The position numbers were made by a program, and so were the translations under genes. From contig JADZGG010000094.1 in assembly GCA_020854015.1 (NCBI GenBank), forward strand, positions 1 to 7,693: a DNA stretch of 7,693 bases, read 5' to 3'. The notes under the pieces were generated by a model. That model worked only from the letters and a program-made list of their open reading frames with translations. It ran no database searches and was not told where the DNA came from. Positions 1-7,115 of this stretch are shown here, piece after piece. Each line of letters opens with the position of its first letter. The first letter of the stretch is position 1. The DNA comes from Flavobacteriales bacterium. GTDB lineage: Bacteria > Bacteroidota > Bacteroidia > Flavobacteriales_F > PHOS-HE28.

Positions 1-1330
1 CCACCACGGAGATCCCGCACAGCGTGATCACCAGCCAGTTCAGTGGGCTCACTACCAGCACCGGCGTTTCCTCGGCGGGCGTGAAGGCCTCGCGGATCAC
101 CAGGACGTAGTAGTAGATGCCTACCAGCGCCATCACCACGGCGAACACGGCGGTCTTGATGAAGCCGGCACCGATGGCCAGCATGAAGACCTGGTACTTG
201 GCGATAAAGCCGGCCGTGAGCGGTATGCCCGCCAGCGATAGCAGCAGCAACATGGTCACGAAGGCCAGCCAGGGGTTCGCACGGAACAGGCCGCGGAAGA
301 TGGTGATGGCCTCGTTGCCGTTCGCTGCGCGCTTGGCCAGCGTCAGCACCACGAACAGGCCAACGGTGGCCAGTGCGTAGGTGAAGGTGTAGTAGAACAG
401 CGTGTTCGGCGTCATCGCGCTGTTGGCCAGGATCGCCATCAACAGGAATCCGCTGTGAGCGATGCTGGAGTAGGCCATCAAGCGCTTGAACTGGCTCTGG
501 CGCATGGCGACCACGTTGCCGACCAACAGCGTCAGCACGGTCATCACCAGCAATGTGTTCGCCAGCGCTGGGGGCAGGCCGGTCATCTGCACGAAGCGGT
601 AGAAGCCGGCAAAGGCAGCGGTCTTCACCACGGTGGCCATGAAGGCGGTCACGAGCGTGGGCGCGCCCTCGTAAACGTCAGGGCTCCAGAAGTGGAAGGG
701 CACGGCGGCCACCTTGAACGACAGGCCGATCGCCACGAAGAAGGAGCCGAGCAGGAACAGCATGTTCGACGATGCCCCTGCCGCCAGTTTCGCATGGATC
801 ACATGCAGGTCGAAGGAGGCGGTGACACCGTAGATCAGCGCGATGCCCATGAGGAAGAAGGCCGTGGCGAAGCTGCCAAGCAGGAAGTACTTGAAGCTGG
901 CCTCGCTGCTGCGGTAGCTGCGCTTCTTGCCGCCCGCGAGGATGTAGAGCGGGATGCTCAGGATCTCGATGCCCAGGAAGAGCATCAGCAGGTTGGTGTA
1001 GCTGGTGAGCAATAGGCCGCCGGTCAGTGAGAAGACCATCAATGCATAGTGCTCGGCCACGTTCTCCTCCATCCGCTCGTAGTAGTCGATCCCGAAGAGG
1101 AAGATCAGGATCGTCACCACGATCATGGCGCAGTTGAAGAACACGCTCATCCGGTCGAACTCCACCATGGTGGGGAATTCCATGAGCCCGGGGTTCCAGC
1201 CGGTCCAACTGAGCACCAACGCGGCCACGAGGCCCACGATGCCCACAGGGGCCAGGAGTTTCTTGTTGCCGAAGAGGCCGAGGTAGAGCAGCACCACGCC
1301 CAGCACGGAGGTCAGGATCAGCGCGCTCAT
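1..1330 (-). CDS. nuoN: NADH-quinone oxidoreductase subunit N (proximal proton channel; 3' end outside window)
   Basis: NuoN is the antiporter-like channel closest to the quinone module, next to NuoK. I translated it by hand from the ATG at 1330 and it stays open to the left edge, giving 443 residues. Family members are usually 460-490 residues, so about 20-45 residues and the stop should lie outside. It starts MSALILTSVLGVVLLYLGLF. The proton-path residues are intact: E122 (FLGIEILSIPLYIL), K206 (GLSFKVAAVPFHFWSPDVYE), K236 (ATVVKTAAFAGFYR) and K378 (AGFIAKYQVF), equivalent to E. coli E133, K217, K247 and K395. QFKRLMAYSSIAHSGF at 280-295 is the conserved block shared with NuoL and NuoM. The start is one base after the nuoM TGA, without a recognisable ribosome binding site. 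No frameshift or damage is visible. This is normally the last structural gene of a nuo operon, so a terminator might lie just beyond the left edge. Confidence 0.96.
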   Translation of the reverse strand, partial: MSALILTSVLGVVLLYLGLFGNKKLLAPVGIVGLVAALVLSWTGWNPGLMEFPTMVEFDRMSVFFNCAMIVVTILIFLFGIDYYERMEENVAEHYALMVFSLTGGLLLTSYTNLLMLFLGIEILSIPLYILAGGKKRSYRSSEASFKYFLLGSFATAFFLMGIALIYGVTASFDLHVIHAKLAAGASSNMLFLLGSFFVAIGLSFKVAAVPFHFWSPDVYEGAPTLVTAFMATVVKTAAFAGFYRFVQMTGLPPALANTLLVMTVLTLLVGNVVAMRQSQFKRLMAYSSIAHSGFLLMAILANSAMTPNTLFYYTFTYALATVGLFVVLTLAKRAANGNEAITIFRGLFRANPWLAFVTMLLLLSLAGIPLTAGFIAKYQVFMLAIGAGFIKTAVFAVVMALVGIYYYVLVIREAFTPAEETPVLVVSPLNWLVITLCGISVV

Positions 1331-1331
1331 C

Positions 1332-2780
1332 TCAGTACAGGGCGGTGAGGGTGGACAGCATCTGTTGTACAGGACCGTTCACAAGGTCCAGGATCGGCGC
1401 CGGGTAGAAGCCCAACACCAAGGTGATCGCGATCAAGGGCACCAGGAAGAGGTGGTCGTTGCGGCCGGCATCGGCCATGTCCATCTTCCAACGGTCGGGA
1501 CCCAGCATGGCGCGTTGGTAGGCGTAGAGCATGTACACGGCGCCCACGATGATGGTGGCCACTGCCGCGAAGGCCATCCAGCCGTTCAACTGCCAGAGCC
1601 CGTTGAACATCAGCCACTCACCCACGAAGCTCTGGGTCAGCGGCAGCGCGATGGCGTTCACCATCACCAGGAAGAAGAGCGCGGCCAGGCGGGGCAGTTT
1701 GCTTTTCAAACCGCCCATGGCACCCAGCTCGCTGGTGCCGGTGCGTTCCTTCAAGGCGCCTACGATGTACAGCATGCTCACCACCAGGATGGCGTGTGCG
1801 AACGCCTGATAGAGTGAGCCGCTGATGCCGTAGGTGTTCGCTGCGAACAGCCCGGCGCACAGCAGCCCCACATGGCTCAGCGAGCTGTAAGCCACCAGGC
1901 GCTTCAGGTCCTGCTGGCGGAAGGCGATGATCCCAGCATAGAGCGCCCCGAAAAGGCTCAACCAGATCACCGTGTCGCGCCAGTATTCTACGCCCACCGG
2001 CACGATGGGGAACACGAATTTGAGGATACCATAGAGCCCCATCTTCAGCATCACGCCGCCCAGGACCATGGTGCCTTGCAGGGGGGCCATGGTGTAGGTG
2101 TCCGGCTGCCAGCTATGGAAAGGGAAGATCGGCAACTTGATGGCGAAGGCCAGGAAGAGCGCCCAGAACAACCAGATCTGGGTGTTCGCAGGCAGGTGCA
2201 ACGTTTGCAGAACGGCGAAGTCGGAACTGATGGGGCTCGTCTGCATCACGCAATAGGCGAGGCCGAACAAGAGCATCAAGCCGCCCAGCAAGGTGTAGAT
2301 GAAGAAGCGCACGGTGATCGCGCGGCGACGCTCCCCGCCCCAATACAGCAGCAGGAAGAAGACGGGCACCAAGCTCAGCTCGTAGAAGATGTAGAACAGG
2401 AAACCGTTCTGCGCGGTGAAGACACCGAACAGGAAGCTCTGCGTGAAGAGCAGCAGCGCGTTCACCATGCTCGGGTGCTGCAGCTTCTGCGTGTAGCCCG
2501 CGCCGATGATGAAGGGGAAGACCACGGCGGTGAGCAACAACATCAGCAGGCTGATGCCATCGTAGCCCAGCGCGAAACGCAGACCCAGCCACGGGACCCA
2601 GTCGTATTGTACCGGTGTCCATGTCTGTCCGGGGACGAAGCTGTACCAGAGCATGAGCACCACGCCGAGGCTGGCGATGGTGGAGAGCAACGCGATGCCG
2701 CGCGCCGCGTTCGTCGGGCGGGTCGCCATCAGGGCGAGCGCCGTAAGGAAGGGGATCAGGAGGAGGGCCAGCAGCACCAT
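1332..2780 (-). CDS. nuoM: NADH-quinone oxidoreductase subunit M (middle proton channel)
   Basis: NuoM (482 residues; E. coli 509) is the middle of the three antiporter-like proton channels. Family motifs and proton-path residues are present: E134 in helix 5 (FYELSLVPVFFLL), K215 (AFAIKLPIFPFHSWQPDTY), K246 (VMLKMGLYGILKF), the QQDLKRLVAYSSLSHVG block at 289-305, and the terminal Glu E388 (SFVGEWL), matching E. coli E144, K234, K265 and E407. The Glu in helix 12, where NuoL and NuoN have Lys, identifies this as NuoM and not a paralogue. The Gly of the LPGT motif before helix 12 is Leu here (LPLT, residues 379-382). The ATG lies one base after the nuoL stop, and the stop is one base before the nuoN ATG. 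No ribosome binding site is evident, so coupling with nuoL is likely. Confidence 0.97.
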   Translation of the reverse strand: MVLLALLLIPFLTALALMATRPTNAARGIALLSTIASLGVVLMLWYSFVPGQTWTPVQYDWVPWLGLRFALGYDGISLLMLLLTAVVFPFIIGAGYTQKLQHPSMVNALLLFTQSFLFGVFTAQNGFLFYIFYELSLVPVFFLLLYWGGERRRAITVRFFIYTLLGGLMLLFGLAYCVMQTSPISSDFAVLQTLHLPANTQIWLFWALFLAFAIKLPIFPFHSWQPDTYTMAPLQGTMVLGGVMLKMGLYGILKFVFPIVPVGVEYWRDTVIWLSLFGALYAGIIAFRQQDLKRLVAYSSLSHVGLLCAGLFAANTYGISGSLYQAFAHAILVVSMLYIVGALKERTGTSELGAMGGLKSKLPRLAALFFLVMVNAIALPLTQSFVGEWLMFNGLWQLNGWMAFAAVATIIVGAVYMLYAYQRAMLGPDRWKMDMADAGRNDHLFLVPLIAITLVLGFYPAPILDLVNGPVQQMLSTLTALY

Positions 2781-2781
2781 C

Positions 2782-4668
2782 TCACACGCCGTATAAGGTC
2801 ATGATCAGGAAAACGATGATGCCCGCCACCATGGCGAACAAGTAGAAGCTCATGTTGCCGGTCTGCGCCAAGCGCAGCACCTGACCGGCCTTCTGTGTCA
2901 CGCGACCGGCACCGTTCATCAGCGGCACCATCACGCGGTCCTCGCCGATGCTGGAGAACTTCGAACTGAACCAGCCGTAGGGCTTCTCGAAGAGCTTTTC
3001 GTACAGATCATCGATGTACCACTTGCGGGCGAATAGGCGGGGGAAGAAGGACAATTCATCCGCCTCTAGATACAACGTGGCCTTTTTCGCGAAGCGGCCG
3101 TAGGCGATGAAGATGACCAACACCACGAGCAATGTGCTCAAGCCCATCAAGGCCCATTCGGTGGTCGCGCTCAGGTGCAGGTACTCGCTGGAGACACCTT
3201 CCGCGGCGCTTTCCAGGTAGTGCTTCATCGGCTCGTGACCGCCGAACACGTGCGGCAGGTTCAGCATACCGCCCGCTACGCTCAGTACCGCCAGCACCAT
3301 CAAGGGCACGGTCATCACAGCAGGGCTCTCATGCGGATGCTTGTCGCCGCGGTAGCTGCCGTAAAAGGTGAGGAAGAGCAGGCGGAACATGTAGAAGGTG
3401 GTGATCAGCGCCCCGCCCAGCAAGAGAGCGTACAGCACCGGAGAACGATCGAAGGCGTGCGCCAGGATCGCATCCTTACTGAAGAAACCACTGAAGGGGA
3501 AGAGGCCCGAGATGGCGAGCGTGCCCAGCAGGAAGGTGATGTATGTGATCTTGATGGTGCCTTTCAACCCGCCCATTTTGCGGATGTCCTGCTCACCGCC
3601 CAGCGCATGGATCACACTGCCAGCACCGAGGAAGAGCAGGGCCTTGAAGAAGGCATGCGTGGTGACGTGGAACATGCCCGCGCTGTAGGCACCAAGACCC
3701 AACGCTACGAACATGTAGCCGAGCTGGCTCACGGTGGAGTAGGCAAGCACCTTCTTGATGTCGTTCTGGAACACACCGATCGTGGCGGCCACCAGTGCGG
3801 TGATCAAGCCCGTGTAGAGGATCACATCCTGTGTGAAGGGTGCCGCTTCGAACAGCACGCTGCTGCGCACGATCAGGTAGATACCGGCGGTCACCATGGT
3901 GGCGGCGTGGATCAGCGCGCTCACGGGGGTGGGACCCGCCATGGCGTCCGGCAGCCAGGTGAACAGTGGAAGCTGGGCGCTCTTGCCAATAGCTCCGACG
4001 AACAACAGCAATGTGATGCCGGTGAGCGTTGCGGTGTCGAGGTTGCTCGCCTTGTCGAAGACCTCGGTGAAGTTCAAGGTGCCGGTGACGCTGAAGAGCC
4101 AGGCCAGCCCCAGCACGAAGCCCAGGTCTCCGATGCGGTTCATCACGAAGGCCTTGCGCGCGGCATAGTTGTAGGCTGGTGTGGTGTACCAGAAACCGAT
4201 CAGCAGGTAGCTGCACAGGCCCACACCCTCCCAGCCGATGAAAGTCATCACGTAGTTGGCGCCCATCACCAGCACCAGCATGGCGAAGGTGAAGAGGTTC
4301 AGCAGGGCGAAGAAGGTGCTCACCCGCTGGTCGTCGTGCATGTAGCCGATCGAGTACAGGTGGATCAGGGTGCCCACGCCGGTCACGATCAGCATCATCG
4401 TCAGGCTCAATGCATCCACCTGGAACGCGAAGGGGATGTTCATGCCCCCGAGGTGGATCCAATCGAAGAGGTGCGCGGTCTGTGGGCCTGCGGCCGGGTT
4501 GAAGCCCAGGAACAGCATCACGCTCAGCGCGAAGGCCGAACCGATGGTGAGCGTGCCGAGCATGCCCGCCGTGTTGCCTTTCAGCGAACGGCGGAAGGTA
4601 GCGATGAGGATGGCACCCAACAGGGGCAGCCCGGGGACCAGTGCAGTGAGGAGAGTCGTGTTCACCAT
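2782..4668 (-). CDS. nuoL: NADH-quinone oxidoreductase subunit L (distal proton channel)
   Basis: NuoL (628 residues; E. coli 613) is the outermost antiporter-like subunit of the membrane arm and translocates one proton per cycle. Its long lateral helix braces NuoM and NuoN. Proton-path residues are all present: E147 (GWEGVGLCSYLLIGFW), K229 (GAIGKSAQLPLFTWLPDAM), H254 (SALIHAATMVTAG), H334 and H338 (FHVTTHAFFKALLF), K342 and K399 (GFFSKDAIL). Several carry the same number as in E. coli. The segment after about residue 540, with WYIDDLYEKLFEKPYGWF, is the start of the lateral helix, and residues 606-626 form the final anchoring helix. The open frame extends upstream to 4866, but that part is the wrong frame of nuoK. 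The ATG at 4668 begins a normal N-terminus (MVNTTLLTALVPGLPLLGA) and overlaps the nuoK stop by seven bases. The next gene, nuoM, begins one base after the stop. Confidence 0.97.
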   Translation of the reverse strand: MVNTTLLTALVPGLPLLGAILIATFRRSLKGNTAGMLGTLTIGSAFALSVMLFLGFNPAAGPQTAHLFDWIHLGGMNIPFAFQVDALSLTMMLIVTGVGTLIHLYSIGYMHDDQRVSTFFALLNLFTFAMLVLVMGANYVMTFIGWEGVGLCSYLLIGFWYTTPAYNYAARKAFVMNRIGDLGFVLGLAWLFSVTGTLNFTEVFDKASNLDTATLTGITLLLFVGAIGKSAQLPLFTWLPDAMAGPTPVSALIHAATMVTAGIYLIVRSSVLFEAAPFTQDVILYTGLITALVAATIGVFQNDIKKVLAYSTVSQLGYMFVALGLGAYSAGMFHVTTHAFFKALLFLGAGSVIHALGGEQDIRKMGGLKGTIKITYITFLLGTLAISGLFPFSGFFSKDAILAHAFDRSPVLYALLLGGALITTFYMFRLLFLTFYGSYRGDKHPHESPAVMTVPLMVLAVLSVAGGMLNLPHVFGGHEPMKHYLESAAEGVSSEYLHLSATTEWALMGLSTLLVVLVIFIAYGRFAKKATLYLEADELSFFPRLFARKWYIDDLYEKLFEKPYGWFSSKFSSIGEDRVMVPLMNGAGRVTQKAGQVLRLAQTGNMSFYLFAMVAGIIVFLIMTLYGV

Positions 4669-4991
4669 TTCAACCGGTTCAGTTGGTTGATGTCCACACT
4701 GTCGACGTTGCGTTTCATCATCACGAGGATCGCCAGGCCCACGGTGACCTCGGCGGCCGCCACGAGCATGATGAAGAACACGAAGACCTGTCCGCCCGGG
4801 TCGTTGTGGTAGGCGCTGAAGGCCGTCAGCAGCAGGTTCACGCTGTTGAACATCAGCTCCAGGCACATCAGGATGATGATGGTGTTGCGGCGGAAGAGCA
4901 CGCCCGCCAACCCGATGCTGAACAGCACGAAGCTGAGGAAGAGGTAGTGCTCGATCGGCACCTGGCGGATGACAGAGGTGAGGCTTTCCAT
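4662..4991 (-). CDS. nuoK: NADH-quinone oxidoreductase subunit K
   Basis: NuoK (109 residues) is the small three-helix membrane subunit that resembles MrpC of cation/proton antiporters. It provides buried acidic residues in the proton path between NuoJ/NuoH and NuoN. The two essential membrane glutamates are visible: E45 in MCLELMFNSVNL (E. coli E36) and E81 in VAAAEVTVGLAI (E. coli E72). The length is close to the usual 100 residues; the excess is an N-terminal MESLTSVIRQ-type extension and a polar C-terminal tail. Helices lie at about 15-33, 37-60 and 69-92. The ATG shares its A with the nuoJ TGA. The last seven bases (4662-4668) overlap the start of nuoL, which strongly suggests translational coupling. 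An AGGA on the minus strand lies too far upstream of the start (more than 13 bases) to be a convincing ribosome binding site. Confidence 0.97.
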   Translation of the reverse strand: MESLTSVIRQVPIEHYLFLSFVLFSIGLAGVLFRRNTIIILMCLELMFNSVNLLLTAFSAYHNDPGGQVFVFFIMLVAAAEVTVGLAILVMMKRNVDSVDINQLNRLKW

Positions 4992-5491
4992 CAGGTGGTG
5001 GCTTTTTCCTTCAGGCCGAGCATCATGGCGCCGACCATGGCGCTAAGGAATAGCACACTGCTCACCTCGAAGGGCAGCAGGTAGTCCTTGAACAAGGCCA
5101 TGCCCACCTGGCTTACCAGGCCAATGCTGGCGTCCTCAGGGTTCGCGGCAGCGATCTGCAGTCCTTGGCGCGTGGCACCCAGCAGGGTGATCAAGAAGAC
5201 CCCTCCCGCAACGACCGCTGAGATCCGCGTAAGAAGCTTCTTCTGTGGCTCGGTGCGCTGGTTCAGGTTCAGCATCATGATCACGTAGAGGAAGAGCACC
5301 ATGATGGCGCCCGTGTAAACGATGATGTGCACCATGGCCAGGAACTGCGCGTTCAGCAGGATGTAGTGCCCGGCGATGCTGAGGAAGCACACGATCAGCG
5401 CGATCACGCTGTTGATCGGGCTGCGCGCGCTCACCACCATCAGCGCACTGATGATGGAGATCGCGGCGAAGAAGTAGAACAGGTACTGCAT
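4991..5491 (-). CDS. nuoJ: NADH-quinone oxidoreductase subunit J
   Basis: NuoJ (166 residues) is a membrane subunit between the quinone-site module (NuoH) and the NuoK/NuoN channels. Its third helix changes shape during turnover in solved complex I structures. The protein is hydrophobic and compatible with the family's five helices. The signature IIVYTGAIMVLFLYVIMMLN spans about residues 56-75, with Tyr59 and Gly61 at the flexible pi-bulge, and an N-terminal Pro25 is also conserved. Residue 55, a Glu in E. coli NuoJ (EIIVYAGAIM), is His here. A Glu in the last helix (E142, PFEVSS) is kept. At 166 residues it is a little shorter than E. coli NuoJ, the difference being in the C-terminal tail after KEKATT. 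The start follows the 14-base gap after nuoI, and the stop overlaps the nuoK start by one base (TGATG). Confidence 0.96.
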   Translation of the reverse strand: MQYLFYFFAAISIISALMVVSARSPINSVIALIVCFLSIAGHYILLNAQFLAMVHIIVYTGAIMVLFLYVIMMLNLNQRTEPQKKLLTRISAVVAGGVFLITLLGATRQGLQIAAANPEDASIGLVSQVGMALFKDYLLPFEVSSVLFLSAMVGAMMLGLKEKATT

Positions 5492-5505
5492 CCGAGGTCC
5501 CCCGC
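5492..5505 (-). other. nuoI-nuoJ intergenic gap with weak Shine-Dalgarno-like GGGGGA
   Basis: This 14-base spacer is the only real gap between genes in the window. On the minus strand it reads GCGGGGGACCTCGG directly before the nuoJ ATG. GGGGGA, ending seven bases ahead of the ATG, is the nearest thing to a ribosome binding site in the window but is a poor match to AGGAGG. It is too short to hold a terminator or promoter. Confidence 0.4.
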
Positions 5506-6096
5506 TTAACGGTTGTGCGAATATTGCCGCTGCTCCTTGAACTTGAGCACGTCCGGCGTCTGGCGCTTGCTCACATCGATGCGCTTGCTCTTCTCCATCG
5601 GCTCCACCAGCTCGTTCTTACCGAACACGAAGGGCTTGCGCAGGTAGTCGGCTTCCACGATGCGGTCCGTCAGGAAGATCGCTTCCTTCGGGCAGGCGTC
5701 CTCGCAATCGCCGCAGAAGATGCAGCGCAGCATGTTGATCTCGTACACCGTGGCGTACTTCTCCTCGCGGTAGAGGTTCTCCTCGCCTTTCTTGCGCTCA
5801 CCGGCCTTCATGGTGATGGCTTCAGCCGGACAAGCGACCGCGCACAGGCCACAGGCGGTGCAGCGCTCACGGCCCTGGTCATCGCGCTTCAGCACATGGT
5901 GTCCGCGGTAGATCGCGCTGCGGGGCTTCTGCACCTCGGGGTAGCGCAGGGAGACCTTCTTCACGAAGAAAAAGTGCTTCAGCGTGATGCTCATCCCCTT
6001 CAGGATGGCCGGCAGGTAGATGCGTTCCAGGAACGTCATCTTCTTGTCGCTCACCACGCGGGAGCGCTGGGTCAGGGGCTGGAACGTCGTGCTCAT
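5506..6096 (-). CDS. nuoI: NADH-quinone oxidoreductase subunit I (two 4Fe-4S clusters)
   Basis: NuoI (196 residues) is the ferredoxin-like subunit that carries electrons through clusters N6a and N6b to the terminal cluster N2 in NuoB. Both cluster motifs are complete: C79-x2-C82-x2-C85-x3-C89P and C125-x2-C128-x2-C131-x3-C135P. Following the 2[4Fe-4S] ferredoxin rule, each motif supplies three ligands to one cluster and its last Cys to the other. The N-terminal stretch around residues 28-46 (YLPAILKGMSITLKHFFF) is the amphipathic segment that lies on the membrane surface. The open frame extends upstream to 6255, but that part lies inside nuoH and has no complex I character. The ATG at 6096 forms an ATGA overlap with the nuoH stop and gives a normal family length, so I chose it. 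An internal Met at residue 20 is a weaker alternative. The highly charged C-terminal tail shows no recognisable motif. Confidence 0.97.
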   Translation of the reverse strand: MSTTFQPLTQRSRVVSDKKMTFLERIYLPAILKGMSITLKHFFFVKKVSLRYPEVQKPRSAIYRGHHVLKRDDQGRERCTACGLCAVACPAEAITMKAGERKKGEENLYREEKYATVYEINMLRCIFCGDCEDACPKEAIFLTDRIVEADYLRKPFVFGKNELVEPMEKSKRIDVSKRQTPDVLKFKEQRQYSHNR

Positions 6097-7115
6097 AGCT
6101 TCACTTGGCCGTTGAGCACCATGTAACCACCGGTGATCAGGATGTTGAGGATCGCCAGCGGGATCAGCTTCTTCCAGCCCAGGTTCATCAGCTGGTCGTA
6201 ACGGAACCGAGGAAGCGTCCAGCGGATCCACATGAACAGGAAGATGAAGAAGCACACCTTCGCGAAGAAGGCCAACGTGCCCAAGATCACAACGAGGTTG
6301 CTGGCCATGCCCGACTGGTCAACGAAGGGAATGTCGTAGCCACCGAAGTACAGGGAGCTGATCACCGCACTGCTGATGAACATGTTGACGTACTCCGCGA
6401 ACAGGTAGAAGCCCAGCTTCATGCTGCTGAACTCGGTGTGGTAGCCGCCCACCAGCTCCGTTTCGCACTCGGGCAGGTCGAAGGGCGCGCGGTTGCATTC
6501 GGCGAATGCACAGGTAATGAAGAGCAGCACGCCCAGCGGTTGCACGAACACGTTCCAGGTTCCGTCCAGCTGACCGTTCACGATGCCGCTCAGGCTCAGG
6601 GTGCCGGTGGTCATCACCAGCGCCACGATGCTCATGCCCATGGCCAGCTCATAGCTCACCATCTGGCTTGCCGCGCGGATGGCGCCGTAGAGCGCGTACT
6701 TGTTGTTGCTCGCCCAGCCACCCAGCATGATGCCGTACACGCCGATGCTGACCATGGCGAAGATGTACAGAATGCCGATGCCGGGATCCGCGCCTTGCAG
6801 GCTGTAGGCTTCACCGCCGAAATGCAAGGTGCCGCCCCAGGGGATCACCACGCCCGTGAGCAGGGCCGTCGTCATCGCGATGGCCGGGCCCATGAAGTAG
6901 AGCTTCTTGTTCGCCGTGGAGGGCACGAAGTCCTCCTTCATGAACATCTTCACCCCATCCGCCAAGGGCTGGAAAAGGCCGAAGGGACCCGCGCGGTCCG
7001 GACCGATGCGGTCCTGCATGAAGGCCGCCACCTTGCGCTCGGCATAGGTCTCGTACGCCGCCACCATCAGGGTGATCAGCAGCAGCACGGATAGGAAGAT
7101 GAAGGTGTACAGCAT
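6093..7115 (-). CDS. nuoH: NADH-quinone oxidoreductase subunit H
   Basis: NuoH (340 residues) is the membrane subunit that, with NuoB, NuoD and NuoI, forms the quinone-binding chamber and passes the redox signal to the proton channels. It is a hydrophobic protein of the expected length (E. coli 325), and the family normally has eight membrane helices. Diagnostic motifs are AERK around residues 25-28, RIGPDRAGPFGLFQPLADG at 36-54, SNNKY at 136-140, SYELAMG at 154-160, and the acidic loop APFDLPECETELVGGYHTE at 210-228. Conserved acidic residues E26, E156, D213, E216, E218 and E220 align with E. coli E36, E157, D213, E216, E218 and E220. The C-terminal RFRYDQLMNLGWK motif (304-316) is also typical. 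The ATG overlaps the nuoG stop by one base (TGATG) and the stop overlaps the nuoI start as ATGA. No Shine-Dalgarno motif is visible upstream. Confidence 0.98.
   Translation of the reverse strand: MLYTFIFLSVLLLITLMVAAYETYAERKVAAFMQDRIGPDRAGPFGLFQPLADGVKMFMKEDFVPSTANKKLYFMGPAIAMTTALLTGVVIPWGGTLHFGGEAYSLQGADPGIGILYIFAMVSIGVYGIMLGGWASNNKYALYGAIRAASQMVSYELAMGMSIVALVMTTGTLSLSGIVNGQLDGTWNVFVQPLGVLLFITCAFAECNRAPFDLPECETELVGGYHTEFSSMKLGFYLFAEYVNMFISSAVISSLYFGGYDIPFVDQSGMASNLVVILGTLAFFAKVCFFIFLFMWIRWTLPRFRYDQLMNLGWKKLIPLAILNILITGGYMVLNGQVKL

Noticed and set aside
455..1208. Open frames on both strands within the leftmost 1.3 kb (plus 455-1015, minus 678-1208)
   Set aside because: The true gene here is nuoN in another minus-strand frame, running from 1330 to the left edge with all NuoN motifs. 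These frames are overlaps of it.
1872..2804. A 310-codon plus-strand open frame antisense to nuoM
   Set aside because: It has the same low-complexity hydrophilic composition and is a by-product of codon bias in nuoM; no start signal or homology is evident.
3175..4812. A 545-codon plus-strand open frame antisense to nuoL
   Set aside because: Its translation is rich in His, Glu, Gln, Gly and Asp with no recognisable domain, as expected from the complement of a hydrophobic G+C-rich gene. The minus strand here encodes a full NuoL with all its functional residues.
4669..4866. Possible 66-residue N-terminal extension of NuoL
   Set aside because: The extension is nuoK read out of frame and is Arg/Gly/Pro-rich, unlike a NuoL N-terminus. 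The ATG at 4668 starts a typical first membrane helix.
6097..6255. Possible 53-residue N-terminal extension of NuoI
   Set aside because: The extension is the nuoH coding sequence read in another frame and has no complex I character. The ATG at 6096 gives the normal NuoI length and a standard ATGA overlap.
6105..7094. A 329-codon plus-strand open frame antisense to nuoH
   Set aside because: It is a His/Glu/Gln-rich shadow of nuoH on the opposite strand, with no domain.
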